A DNA stretch of 64,000 nt. Source: Diaporthe sp. PMI_573 (Eukaryota; Ascomycota; Sordariomycetes; Diaporthales; Diaporthaceae). The DNA is taken from the NCBI GenBank assembly GCA_021399435.1, contig JAJTUP010000031.1:372001-436000 (forward strand), written 5' to 3'. A model generated the notes under the pieces. That model was not told the origin of the DNA, made no database searches, and saw only the letters and a list, made by a program, of their open reading frames with translations. The position numbers and the translations under genes are program-made. This document shows, piece after piece, positions 22,575 through 34,864 of the stretch (position 1 is the stretch's first letter; every line of letters starts with the position of its first letter).

Positions 22575-25500
22575 GATACTAAATTTTCGAGAATGAAACG
22601 AGTGCCATATGATAAAGAAGCAAGGCTCCACAAAAACCCCGCCGTGGGTGCACGCTGTCTCTTCATACTTATTTATGTACAGAGGGACCAGCCCGCGTGT
22701 ATGCCTTGAGCGGCAGGCTCTGGCCACGCAGACACCTTGGGCAGCATTACTGCTGACCGCATCTGCAATTGATAGATAGAGTGCATAAATGCACTTTGCC
22801 TATTCAACTTGGAGGTTCGCAAGATCAATTGAATGGAGCGTTCCCACGTTCCCACGTTGTTTTACAGCGCTGGCAAAGACTTGGTATGCAGCTAGAGCGT
22901 AGTGTCCACACCATTATAGCCTCGGGCACCTAAATGCCATGCAGCTGGGTTGCAAGGGGCTGGTCTCGTGGCTACATGGGAAAGTATGCAAGGGAGGGAA
23001 ATGTTCACATTGGGGTAGTAGTGCATGATGTAGGTCTCTATGGGGCTCTGCGAAGCCTAGGCTGAACTGTAGGTTGAATGGTCGGCTGAGGTTCAGCTCA
23101 GCTGGCGCCCGGCTGGTTGCCAGCTGCATATCTGCGCTTCCGATAACGCAAGGCCAGGTCCAATAGCGCTACAGAAATACGGGAGAGCGCCCCTGGACGC
23201 GGCTCGCTACGGAAACAAGCGGATGATCTAGGTAGGATGTGGAGTCGCCTGTTTGGTGGGGTAGGGGGGGCATCACCGGGATCCAGAAGGTAGAAGTCTG
23301 ATTCTGAGAATTGAGTGAGATGCCTCAGTCAAGGGCCGACGCGAGAAATACAGTCAGAGGATGTGAAAAGACTACTACTAGGCCAAGCACAAGGCGAGGC
23401 AGGGGCCGGGTAGGTAGCTAGAGCGCAGGGTTTTCCTCAACAGTTCAATTTCGCGACATCGTCGTCTTGCTTTTTTTCTTTGCTACAGCCACCCCTGGGG
23501 TGTTATCAAGATGACGACGTTCTCTGTCACCGGCATTGCTGCAGACGTCTGCACGCAGGAACAGAACTGTCCCACCCAACCGGCACACTAAAACACCGAT
23601 AAAGATCGATGCCTTATAGCAGCTTCGAACTGATACGCGGTCTGGTGCGCTCAGATTCCCGGATATCCCCTCCCTAGCTAGCTATAAAGGCGGAGCCTGG
23701 TCGAGCGGCCGTTTTCACCTCGGCCGGTGTAGGAGATGGATCCTGCACAGCAGACGGAGTAAGTATCGATGAATACACAAACATGCAGGAGTAGAACAAT
23801 CAGGGCAGCCCCTCTTAAAATTGCTCAAGGGTTCATGCAGGTGTTATTTGAAAGTCAACGTGATTTACTCACCTTGGTACGTCTGGATTGACCGTTTTTA
23901 GTCCCCTTTGGGGGCTGTATCACCAGGACTCCATGCCCGTTCCCTTTGCCAGCCATCTTGCCTGGGGGGACTAGCGTGGATTGCGAGAAGAATTCTGCGC
24001 TCTGCGTGTAGTATATCTTGACAGCACAGAGACAAGAGCAAAACGACTTTCCGGGGAGATATGATCTTGCTGAGGTGCGCTTAGCCGGCCTGCGTGTGAG
24101 GATCCGAGGTGTCACGGATAGTGAAGATGTTGTGCTCAAGGAGGGGAAGTGGATTCAGCGTTGGCATGTCATGGACACCACAAAGCAGCCCCAGGGACGA
24201 AGAGCAGGATCATAAATAATCAGCGGGCGACCATGGACGCCCGCAAGCTTAAGGGGCTCCGTGGTGCACGGGCTTGACGGTATCGCAGCTCTTCGCAGTA
24301 CCGGTAGGGCCTTGAAACTAGTCCCAACGACCCACTTCACCGAGATCAACCTACGCCACAGGCTCAACCCGAACCAATCCTCGTATTTAGTCCACCCGTG
24401 AATGACGCAGAGCCTCCGAACCGGGCTGACGATGCTGAAGTTCTGGACCATCTTCCTAAACCGGGGGCCCCCGGGGCCGGGCCGCGGGATCATACCCGGC
24501 GTCCATCTTGCCTGGCCAGGGCAGGGCGTCATATGGGCGATCGGGGCCCGTGTTGCGGTCAATTGATGACTCACCCCGGCTTCGTTGTGTGCAGTGAGCG
24601 GTTCTATCTCCGCGGGGCCAGGGGTTGAGGTTTATGTAAAAATTCAACAAAGGAGAAGGCGGCGTGTAGCGGCTCAGGGGGGTCCCATAGTCCAGCCGGC
24701 GGCATGTGATTCGTGAGCTTAGCGCACGTACTTGTGAAAAGCAACGTCGTGGCTGACAGGGGGAGGGGGGCTTCTAGAACATCTGGGCTAGCTGGGTTCG
24801 CTTGCCAATCAACGTCTGACAGGACTGCATGTGCGAGATTGGAATCCTTTCCGCATCTTAGGCCCGGCTTGCTTGGTGCGCAGTCAGAAGGCAAAAGAAA
24901 CCGCCCCTAGCTTCGTACCGGAATCAGGACCATGCTCACTCTTCCAGCTATTTCACCAGCACAACCTTAGATCCTAACAAAAATCTTCATATGATTCAAG
25001 TCAGAGTCTTATTCTCAAGATGAAAATAAAATTAAAATCAAGTATATATTATGTGGTTGTGGAATGATTGGGTCACCAACATGAAGGGGTTTGGCGGTAC
25101 TTGGAGTTGCGGGCGATGTTTTCGAGGGCGCCATCGGACCGTCAGTCCAAGGCAGGCAGTATCAGTATGCGAGCTGCTGTAATCCGTCGAGGTGGTGGCC
25201 TTGGTTGTGCCTGGGCTACCCTGTCTCATCTTTGATACGTGAGCGGGAGTGTAATCGATAGTCTGGCACTGCTTGTTGTGTGCCTATGTCGTCCTAGGAC
25301 TGTGCCGGCCTAAGCACTGTAACGGTCCTCTTGACACATAGTGCAATGTATGCTAAAAAAGTCAATTCTAAACGCTAAGTGATCTGCTGATATCTGTAGC
25401 TTCTATAGGCTAGTCTTCCGGGATCATACTTTAAACTACTTACTTGATGTTACCTTTTAGGCCTGTAATATCTAAAAAGGGAAGTCTTTTAGTGACAGCA

Positions 25501-26838
25501 AGCCCCAAGGATTACATATAGCGCTCTGGAGCATACTGCTAACCTAGCAAGAGACGCAGATCAATGGTGGCTTAGTAGATAGTATGCCCCTAGCGTGCTG
25601 GTCGCAGGGGTCTGAGGAGAAGCAAGCTTAGTGTTCTACTCCAGTGTGAGACTCAATCAACCTTAAGGGCCGGTAAGCCGGGACCGACATGGACCGGGCC
25701 CGGTCTCCTTGGATGAGGTATAGTTTACGAGGACGGTGGAGCCTTGACGCGGAACAAACCTCGTTTAAGAAGGACGTTACCAGTGAAGAGCTCAAGCCAT
25801 GGTGTTAGGATATGTGCCTAAGACTGACAAGTTGTGGCTGCAACCCGTATACGGCGCTCGGAAGAAGACGATAAGAAAAAGCAAGCGAGGGCAATCTTAG
25901 GTGTGGAAGCCCTAAGCGACAAGCCGCGCCGTATGGCGCAACGGAGCCCGGGAGGTGTCCGGCTCGTCAGGTGGGCTTAGCCTCCGGCCTTTGATGCCCG
26001 CGGCCAAGGCAGCCGAGGCGCGAAGGCGTGTGGGCAGAGGGCCCGGGAATAAGGAGAGGAGGGGGGCAGCTCAATCTCAGGGTCGAGTTGGCTGCTTACT
26101 GTCCACCATGGTGCTGCCTGCCGCCTGACCTCACTTGCGCGACTCCCCTAACCCTGTTATCGTGTTACACTCCCCAAGACCTCGGACCAAATACTCCGGC
26201 CGAGGCTTGGTTGACACGGGTAGATAGTACTGGGTAGGAGGCACAGTTAAATGGCATTGGTGGAGGTCGCGGCACAGTGATGCCTTAGCCTATGGTATAG
26301 GCACGGTAGGCTATGGCACAACTCTGTCTGCACTAAAGTATCCTCAGCTTATCTATATATTATGTTAATAGTAGGAGGGAGACTTTCTTTACAAAGGAAA
26401 ATGAATAGCGAGCTTTTTCAATGATAATATATTTGATAAATTAAACGCTAATCTCATCAAAGCAGGTGTAACTCAGTTGAGAGAGTGTCAGACTCAGGAT
26501 TTACTTCAGTTCAATCTGAAATTCATGTGTTCTCCACATCAACCGCACTTTTGGTTGGGTGACTTTTTCCTACCTTCTTTTTTTTTTTTTTTTTTTTTAA
26601 AGATATAGTACACATTCAATCAACGTTTGATGATGAACCTTTCAACGGCAACATCCAAGGACATGGCTCTCTGTGCAAGATGAACGCAACGTGAAGTGTT
26701 TAATCAATGCAGAGTCCTTGTTCGTCAGTGTTAAATCCAAAGTAGCATTCACTAGGGACTTTGGTGACCGCCTCAATAAACAGCAGTCCCCCTGCACCTG
26801 CCCATGTCGGTGTGATGCCAATGCTTTGTGCTGTCAAT
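22575..26838. other. 4.3-kb gene-free stretch
   Basis: No open frame here shows a domain or plausible exon structure. The part around 25.3-25.6 kb and 26.3-26.5 kb is AT-rich and rich in TA steps, whereas 25.7-26.2 kb is GC-rich; this mosaic suggests decayed repeats. A tRNA-like SINE candidate and a poly-T tract lie near the right end. Confidence 0.55.
26463..26600 (+). repeat. tRNA-derived SINE-like element with poly-T tail
   Basis: An A-box-like TGTAACTCAGTTG (26467-26479) and a B-box-like AGTTCAATCTG (26508-26518) are spaced as in a tRNA-type RNA polymerase III promoter. The sequence around them does not fold into a full tRNA. About 60 bp of unrelated sequence and a T-run of roughly 20 (26578-26598) follow. 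This is the layout of fungal tRNA-related SINEs, although many end in poly-A. A degenerate tRNA gene is the alternative. Confidence 0.45.
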
Positions 26839-28496
26839 TCAAGCGTGCGGGATCACCTGCAGCCACATCGGCGTCCAATATACACCGAGCGGGACAAGTC
26901 TGAGGCTGATAAATGACTCTACCACGATAAAAACCCTCGAATAGTAGTAACAAAGCAATATTAACCATAGAGTGGAAATGAGAACGAGAAGGGCTAGTTT
27001 CGATGCCCAGTTGGCTCCAGACTTCCTTTGTGGATGGCTCACGGTTGACAAATATCTCGAAACAAGGCCGAGGAAGTAAGCAGCAACTGGTCCAAAAGCC
27101 AAGAACAAACAGCATGCCCTCCAAGCTTGTAATTCGAAATTTGTTGGAAAAGTCCCGTTCCAGGCGGACATGTGTATACCAGCGTACGCCGCAGATGATA
27201 AAATGGCGAGTAGACAGAAGTAGTCCACGTTGCTCGAGTTGTCCGCAAGGTACCACACACAGTCAAAAAGACCAGTTACGCCTCCAGATAATCCAGGGGA
27301 ACTCGTGCTCCATAAGGGAACCATGCCTTGACTTCGGAGAATAAGACCGCCATAGTGCCCTTGCACTAGGCTCCGTGGCGTGTTGTATTTCGGGCTTTGG
27401 GCCTCGAACTCTTCGATCACTCTTGCCCACCTATTTTCTGCGCAAACATGGTCGCCGCTCATATTGGGCGACGATCTGTCATGTCCCAAGCTCTCGTTCT
27501 CGACGGGCATCTTGTAGAATGCTGCCTGGACCAGTACTGCAAGAACATTCAACCAGCGTTCCTCGAATCTCACTTCAGGTTCAGTAACATCCAGCGGCTT
27601 CTGTGGGGCTTTCAGTGTCCGGTGATTTAAGCCTGGGACCGCTGGAAAAGTCGACATACCTTCAACCAGAAAGCATACATCAAGGATGCGCAGAAGACGT
27701 GTACCAAAGTATGGACTTCCAGGATCGTAAGAGGTAGACCGTAGGCCTTTCGGATAATGCACTGTAAAAACATCCAAGAGACCTGGCACAGTACGAGAAC
27801 CTTCTGGATTGTATTTGCCTTGCTCTTATCCTTGATTGTGCTTTCAGAGACATGAAACCACATACCCCTCTCTGCAAGCCTCCGCGTACCATGAGTGGTT
27901 AAGATTATCGTAGCCCCTTGCGTGGGTTCCTCGTCATTTGGTCCCTCGGCATCGTTCATGTTTCGTATTTGCGTCAATTCTGATGTGGGAACTCGAAGGC
28001 CACCCATTGCGACAAAGAAGGCGTAGGTCAGGGTGATATTGTACTTTTCATTTCCATGTGAGCCTCGAAGGATAGTCAAGACAAAATACCGTGACAAACT
28101 AGGCCCAGATTTCAATATGCGCACCTTTTTGACCTCCTCGTTGTCAGACTTGATTTGCAGGTCGATCATCGCATTTTTGAACTTCCAAGCCTGAAATAGC
28201 TGCCCGGCAGCTGACACGAGCGCGATCTCAGGAGCAAGCACCGTGATGATCACTGATCTTGCCTTCTCCGCTAACTGACTGGACCAACTTCTCCTGTCCG
28301 GCACGTTGAGGTGTAGCGCGGTGTATACACAGGCCACAAGAGTCAGGACACAGCTCTGTAGGATATCCATGGTTCCCCGGAAGTTGGAAGCCGACACCCA
28401 TTGTGAACTAGTGAGGATATTAAGCGCCGTTGAATTATGCTCGTTGGCAGACAAAACAGCCCAGACCTCGTTTTCGCAGGTCGTATTAACGCTCAT
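26839..28496 (-). CDS. Uncharacterised fungal multi-pass membrane protein
   Basis: Two exons (27660-28496 and 26839-27600) around a 59-nt intron (donor GTATGT, acceptor CACAG) give 532 aa. The N-terminus is extracellular-like with N-glycosylation sites, then RGTMDILQSCVLTLVACVYT ALHLNVP, the signature of a large fungal and mushroom family usually annotated only as hypothetical. APEIALVSAAGQL follows, as does a soluble middle section; the intron junction restores WLKKPLDVTEPEV, another family landmark. Four hydrophobic segments occupy the C-terminal third (AILSSAAYAGIHMSAW, CLFLAFGPVAAYFLGLV, LALLVLISTLWLILLCYY, VESFISLRLVPLGVYW). Such genes often lie near HET or NLR genes in fungal genomes, in my experience of annotations; the biochemical role is unknown. 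Confidence 0.85.
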
Positions 28497-29987
28497 TGCG
28501 GTTGGGAATCACTGAACGTGCGGGGAAAGTGGTTTGGTGAAATAGACAGTCGAGCAGTCTCTAATCCAGAAGGGGCGGGACTGAATTTAATAGCCTGCTT
28601 ATCTTGTTGTGTGACACGCCGTAAATTCTAAGCCCCAATCGCCAGCAAAGGCTGACGGCGTTACACATGAGCAAACGTTGTGATACGGGTTTCCTAGAAG
28701 TAATGACCAATGGACGTAGGTATAACCCATGTGTGTTAAAGTAAACATTGGCACACACTATGCAGGGCCATTCAGCAGAATACATCTCAGGCATCCGAAT
28801 CATCCACCGGTCAGCGAATTTCGCTGTAGGCAGAGGTTCATTGAACGTCAAATCAGCTTAATCTTAGGTACTTCGGGCTGTGAACATCCTTAAGGTATTT
28901 TGCTGTTTCACATGCTAAATATGGCTTTCCAGCTAACTATACGATATGAATTTGCATATCGAAATTATCAAAGCAGTAGGACAAAGACAAAGAACAGTCG
29001 TGGTCCTCGTGAGTTTGCACTTGTAGCATGGATCCAAGCTGAGGCTGCGCCTAAAAATGCGTTGCTGCTGCGTACAGTGTCCCAGCAAGAAAGAAGGATC
29101 GACAAGCCAAATATTGCACACAAAGGGGCTGTGCTGAGGCAGGTGCTGCAGATCAAAACAGGTATTGAATCGCAAAGGCGGCGACGACATGCAGTGAAAC
29201 GTCACACATGCAGACAATTGAGACCTCCTAGCAGTTGCAGAGCTGAGTGCTAACCATGCATATTCTCCATCCAGTCCCTTTGCGTTAGAGCGTACGGAAT
29301 GTGTCAGTGTAGATATCTCAGTCACTCTGAGTAACCCCCTCTGTGTCAGCACTTTTGTCAAGCCCCCCCAGCTTGTGGGCCTGAATCACAAGCATCTTTT
29401 CGCGCTGATTCCTTATAGCCAACGTATTCTGGTAAATTTGGGTCGCTCTGACACATAATAGTCTTCTGAGCACTGAGCTCGCATAGTTTTGCAAGCATAA
29501 CCCAGAGTAGTCTCGAAAACTATTTGATAGTTGGCCAACTGTAACAAGACTTGGTGGAGATTCAGGCAGGCATCTTGACATAACAACCAAGGTCCTGGTT
29601 AACAGTATATGCAGAAGCATTTCAAAGATATAGCCCAACATTTTGTTCAAAGACGCAGCTGTTCTTCTCAACACGGGGAAACTCACTGAATAGGGACAAG
29701 CTAGAGTACTGATTTCGGTACTTGCCCGGCTTGGACTGCGCTATGTTGCTCGGCTATTGGTACCGACTAGATGTTCGCCTATGTCAAGGCTTCCCGACGT
29801 AACCAGAATCTTGCCGTTGGGCCGATTTACACCAGCACGAGGCAAGCGAGTCTTGTCGGGTGTTGTCGGGTCCTCTCCAAGATGAAGATGCGGTTTGCAA
29901 ATTGGATAGCTGGCTGGGATGATGTCCCGTTACCCCTTTAGTACCAATCTGAAAGGAAGGGGGGGGGGGAGTAGGACCGTTCACTTG
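28497..29987. other. Intergenic region
   Basis: About 1.5 kb. A minus-strand open stretch at 29318-29686 has protein-like composition but no ATG start, no recognised domain and no supporting exon, so I do not call it. A run of ten G lies near 29960. Confidence 0.5.
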
Positions 29988-30700
29988 TCAAATTCGCCCA
30001 TGCCGACCAAGGTGATTCGCCGCCCATGCTGGCTGTATTGATCTGGCATCCATTTCTCGATCGTCGGCCGGCGGGCAAAGTCCGGGTCGGGGGGGGGGGG
30101 AGGGCACCATGCGCTGGGGCTTGCGGGAAGCCGAAGCATCGTCAGTCCGCTGGAGCCCTGACTGATTGGCCCACTCTTGGATGTCGATGAGTACGCTCCT
30201 AAGCAGCGATGTAGGCTGGCTACCGCTCAGGGACTCGAAAGTCTGCGCACGTCTGGTGAACTCGGGAGCCCGAGCAAGATCGCCTCCTTCGTGCCGCTCA
30301 AGACCAGACAGAACCTGATCGACCTCTTTGCTGCTGAATGGCCATTTGAACGCTCGGATGCCGAAGCGGCGCATCGCAGTGCGGGTGGAACTTGGGCCTA
30401 GCTTTCCCCTCCAGTCGCTCAAGGTCGGCGATGGCAGTCGCGGAATGAACTGGAGAGCCCCTGTGATATGATGAGCGACCGGCCTCTGGTCCCTTCCACT
30501 GAGCGCTGCGTAGTCCTGGAAGCACTTACAAAATGTCCGGCCTGGGTGTGGAGGCGCTGGATGTCTGATCGGGCGCTGTAGACTTCTTGGAATACTGAAG
30601 ACGTAGCATTGCGACTTTCCCAGAGAGGTCAACCATAGAGATGACGTTGGCGGCGACTCTAAGTCCTTTCACGATAAATTCAGCTTGGGTCTTTCCTGTC
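29988..30700 (-). pseudogene. Decayed N-terminal fragment of a fungal NLR/STAND protein
   Basis: The minus strand encodes the N-terminal effector-type region often found before NACHT or NB-ARC domains. GLRVAANVISMVDLSGKVAM is the family-typical first helix. An intron at 30461-30529 (donor GTAAGT, acceptor CACAG) joins to SATAIADLERLEGK. The frame must then shift by one base within 30401-30411 to continue as LGPSSTRTAMRRFGIRAFKW PFSSKEVDQVLSGLERH, the second landmark. The sequence runs through IDIQEWANQSG, where the linker to the nucleotide-binding domain is expected, but ends at a stop without any P-loop. No start ATG is seen near the first helix. It is therefore truncated at both ends and shifted; a remnant of an incompatibility or immune-type receptor. 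Confidence 0.7.
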
Positions 30701-31619
30701 TGACGATTGAATCCAGGGAACAAGGTGGGAAAGCGGATTTCAGGAAATTCGTCATTTTTGTGCGAGGCTGCCCTCTTCATGGAGGAGGTGTAGCTGAGCC
30801 TTCGTAGACCGTCATGGGCAGGTGGGCCGTTGGGCAAAAGATACCTGATGGTGATGGGCTGGTCCTCGAACAACATCTCGACAGCCTGGAAACAACAGTG
30901 GTTTCGTCGAAAATGACGTCCTTTAATCAAGGCGTTCCGACTTTGAAGGGATGTTGGCTGTCGAGCTGCGAAGCAAAACGCAGAGGAGCTCCTCAGCCGT
31001 AACGGTTCTGTACACTCCTTTTGCCTTCCCTGACATTCTGAGGTCTAGGCTACGTCCGTACTGCAAGAAGTTCAGTTGTGGGTGCAGCCATTAGAATAGA
31101 ATAAAAGAAATGCTCTAGCGAGTAATCCCAAGGTGGTTCCGTGATAAAGAATCAATCGCAGAGGAGTGGTAGCCTAGGAGCTTGTTATGGATGTTCTGTT
31201 TATTAGGTGAATCGAGATTTACGAGACCAAGCGAACTTATAGTCAGGTGACCGGAAGCCATTCGCGTACGAAGTGCTTCAGACAGCACCGGTACATAGCT
31301 ATGTCGCTAAACTAAATTGAGTCTTTGCGGCTCAGGAGCAGAAATCGCGCTATGAAACCTATTAGGCTTCTCACCCACCAGTCCAATAGATGTTTCAATG
31401 TTTGCCGAAGCCTGCAGGCTGGACGCGAATCAATGACGGTAGAATTTCAGCACAAGTTCGAATGATTGGTATCTTGAAACAAATCGTGCAGGGCGTCGAG
31501 GCATTCACCAGACGCATTATCTGGCACTAAAACTAGCCGACTATCAGAAGACCATATATATGTACATCATGATCCTCCGGAAAGCCCTGGAAACTCATCG
31601 CCAAACGATTATACGGTGA
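30701..31619. other. Intergenic region
   Basis: Between the NLR remnant and the sugar permease 3' end. Open frame extends upstream of the remnant but without domain similarity. Nothing else recognised. Confidence 0.5.
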
Positions 31620-33281
31620 TCATGACTCCTTCTTCTCCGTAACAACAGCCTTCTCCTCATCAGCCCCGAGGCTCCCGTCCTCAGCAACACCGTCATGGTG
31701 TCCATGCAGACCAACCTCCGTCTCGGTGAAAGCATCCGCCACATCGCGGTACCTGGGGGCGAAGTTGACAGCAAGGGCGTAGGACCACGCAGCGACGAAG
31801 AAAGCCAGGGGCACGACCATGGCGATGGAGGTGTTGTGCAGATCAGCCACCGCACCCGTCAGCGGCGGGACGACGGCGCCGCCCAACACACCCCCGACGA
31901 TAAAGCCGGAACCACGCTTGGTGTGGCGGCCCAGGCCGCGCATGCCTAGCGCCATGATGGTCGGGAAGCAGATGGACTCGAAGAAGAGGGTGACGTAGAG
32001 CATAGAGATGCCCGTGTTCTGGCCGTGGGTGATGGAGGGAGCGACGAAGATGATACAGGCCGTCAGGAAGATGCCGAAGACGATGCGGGGCTTGACGAAG
32101 TTCATCAGGCCCACGCCTACGAAACGGCCGACGGCGAAGGCGCCCTGGGCGCCGGCCAGGAACTGCGAGCCGAGGGCGGAGTCGGTGTTGTCGCGGGATT
32201 CGGTCGCGTAGTTGATGAAGTAACTGGTGGTACGTGTCAGTGGTATGTCCTGCATGTGGGTGGCCACCGCATGCTGTTGTGCGCATATACACGGCTCTTG
32301 CACGTACCTCGCGATGGCGACCTGGGCTCCAGTGTAGCAGAACTGGGCAAAAGAAGCATGGAATAGACGGTACTGCTTCTTGAAGGGTTTGTCGCTGTCA
32401 GCCGAGGCCTGGGACTCCTCCGCCTGGAAGGCCATGTCTGCGTCCGTGATCTCCGGGATGTTGGACATGAAGAAGACGAAGGCGAGGATGAAGACGAAGA
32501 CGGCGATAGCTAGGTAGACCCATTGCACGTTCTGGAGCGCCTTTGCGTCGTCGAAGTTAAAGAAGACATAAGATCCCAGGACGGGAGCCACGACTGTGCC
32601 AATGCCATTGAATGCCTGGGAGAAGTTGATTCGAATTTCGGAATACTTGGGCGGACCGCAGACTGTGACGAGCTTCAGGTCAGCATGAGCCCTATGGTTG
32701 CTGTTCACGATTGGTAGGTGCCAAGAACCACGTAGAACCTACCGGTGATGTAAGGGTTGGCAGCAGTCTCGAGCGATCCCAGGCCGTTGCCGATAATGAA
32801 AATGCAGACACAGAAGCCGGCGAAGGAGCGGTTCAAGATGGCAGGGATGGCCAGTAGGGCGCCAAGGCCATATAAGAAGAGGCCCCAGATAAAGACGGCT
32901 CGATAACTGTAGTGGCGGAGGATCCAGGCGGCGTGCCCAAGAGAAGCCAAGGGGTAGGCGCTGTTGGGCCGAGTTCTGTCAGTGGAGACCGTGACGGAGC
33001 ACACTGGGCGCCAAGAGTGTGGGGGAGGAGGAGAAGAGTGGTACGTACCCGAAGTAAGCGGCTTGGAGGCCGGATGAACGAGCCCTGCTGATGTCGAGGG
33101 TGTTCTGGAAGTGCTTGTTCAGGGTGTCGAGCAGGCCATACGAGAAGCCCCAGAGGAAGAAGAGGACGGTGACGAGGCAGATTGGGAAGAGAGACTCCTT
33201 GAGAGTCAGCTCTGCTGCCCTTGTCCTCTTCTTGTCCGAGGTGCGCAGAGAGCGGCCCTTCCAGAATTCTTTGGACAGCAT
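31620..33281 (-). CDS. FHS-family sugar permease (L-fucose/glucose-galactose permease-like MFS)
   Basis: Four exons (33049-33281, 32743-32960, 32308-32662, 31620-32223) give 469 aa; introns have donors GTACGT, GTAGGT and GTACGT with clear CTGAC branch points. The third intron is a multiple of three and open, but removing it restores QVAIASYFINY as in relatives. About 12 membrane helices are present. Diagnostic are LLDTLNKHFQNTLDISRARS at helix 1, GLQAAYFGAYP at helix 2, NPYITVCGPPKYSEIRINFS after helix 4-5 and NGIGTVVAPVLGSYVFF. The family contains proton-coupled FucP/GluP permeases; the substrate in fungi is not established. Exon 1 starts at the first in-frame ATG, giving a basic cytosolic N-terminus. 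Confidence 0.9.
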
Positions 33282-34864
33282 CTTGGCTCGAGTCGTACGT
33301 TGGCCCCTCACACGGGTCGTCTCGTCCACGGAGGATTCTGTACTCAAGACGCACGTTGAGGAAGGAGTTCTCGAGAGGCGACTAGGCGGACGATGATTGA
33401 AACACGAAGGAGGAGCAGTTGGGCAGAGCAAATGGATCCCGGGTCGTGGTGGAATTGATATGGAGACGGCAGACGAGGATTATTTCTGTGCTTCGGCCCT
33501 TCTACCCCATGTTCCTGCTGTTCTGGGTCGTGTATACCACAGTACCCCACATCTCCCCATCTCCCCATCTCCCCGTACCGAATGGCTCCAGTCATTAACC
33601 GACGGGGCCTGGGGAAGGTCCAGTCTAGGCCAGGGTGTCCCGGGGCAGGCGACATGGGCCGCATTGGAAACAGCGAATGGAACCTTCTACCTCGGGAAAT
33701 GATTCTCAGTCTTGCCCGAGTTGGGCTCGACAGCCCACCCCAACTGCTACACAAGTAAGTGCCTGGACTGCTGGGCTCTAGTGTAAACCTGTGGACCCGA
33801 CGGGAAATCCGACCCAGACGTGCGGGGGAACATGCTTTGGCCCCAAACCAGAGCGGCCCCAGCCAGTCCATGCCCCATCGAGACATGGCTACCAGGGGGG
33901 GGGACTGCCGGACTGTGGGAACGGCTTGCGCTGCTAGGTTCGTCATCGCCACGAGGCCTGAATCGAATCGAAGAGGCCGTGCCTCGATTCAATGATAGCT
34001 CGAAAGGGAAGCAAGCCATCGACCGAGTCAGGCCAGTCAGCCAGTCCGGGGAGATATCTCAATTTACAGTTCACCCTGTCTCAAGATCGCCTTGATATGC
34101 AGAGCACATATGCACATGCGTGCCCATCTGATCGAAAAGCCATTCGGTACTGTTTGGGTGCATTCAGGTGTCATTACCGCGCCATTGGGAGCTGTCACGT
34201 TTCAGCCCGTCCACTATCCACGGCTCGGCCATGCTGTGCCGCCGCATCTCGTCTGTTGGTCCCACGCTGTCGGCGCCATGGACACATCAACTGCCACAGG
34301 CGGACCAACGCCACAGACTGCCGTGCCAGGTCAACCCCGGGACTGGTCCCAGGCTCATTAGCAGTCGCATTTCCCAGTATCATACTGAGGTGCTAGTAAA
34401 CTCTATCAAGCCACACTCTGATTAACAACAACCAGGTTTAGCCTGCTTGCTGTGAAATATAATGTGCAGAGCCTGTTTTGGCTCAGATCGTCAAACCACA
34501 ATCAAAAGTCTGAATGACCCCAAGTCGCTGTTATAGGAGAACAAACATTTTGACGCGGCAATGCATTTGCAAAACTTGCACGTGGTCGATGATATGCGGC
34601 GTCTGTCTTGCTCATTCAGGCTGTGTCACAGCCACCTGCGCCATAGCTGGTAAAGAAAGAAAGAGAGAGACTCGGTGAAATTTTGATTAAATCGGCGATA
34701 GCCTGCAAAGACTCCGCAATATTTCGCAAAAATTCCAGACATGACGGGTATGTACGATTTGGAAGATGGACGGTTGGGGACTTCACGAGTACACCATGAC
34801 ATACGCAAGACAAAACTTGGTCTGTGATTTCCAAATTGTCGACCGGCTAACAACTAAACCATCT
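33282..34864. other. Intergenic region
   Basis: 1.6 kb upstream of the permease gene. It holds a short CCCCATCT microrepeat near 33550-33575 and a G-run near 33895; no gene recognised. Confidence 0.5.

Noticed and set aside
29318..29686. Minus-strand 122-codon frame
   Set aside because: No ATG start, no recognised domain and no joining exon.
33546..33576. CCCCATCT direct repeats as a regulatory array
   Set aside because: Only about three units; more likely a simple microsatellite.
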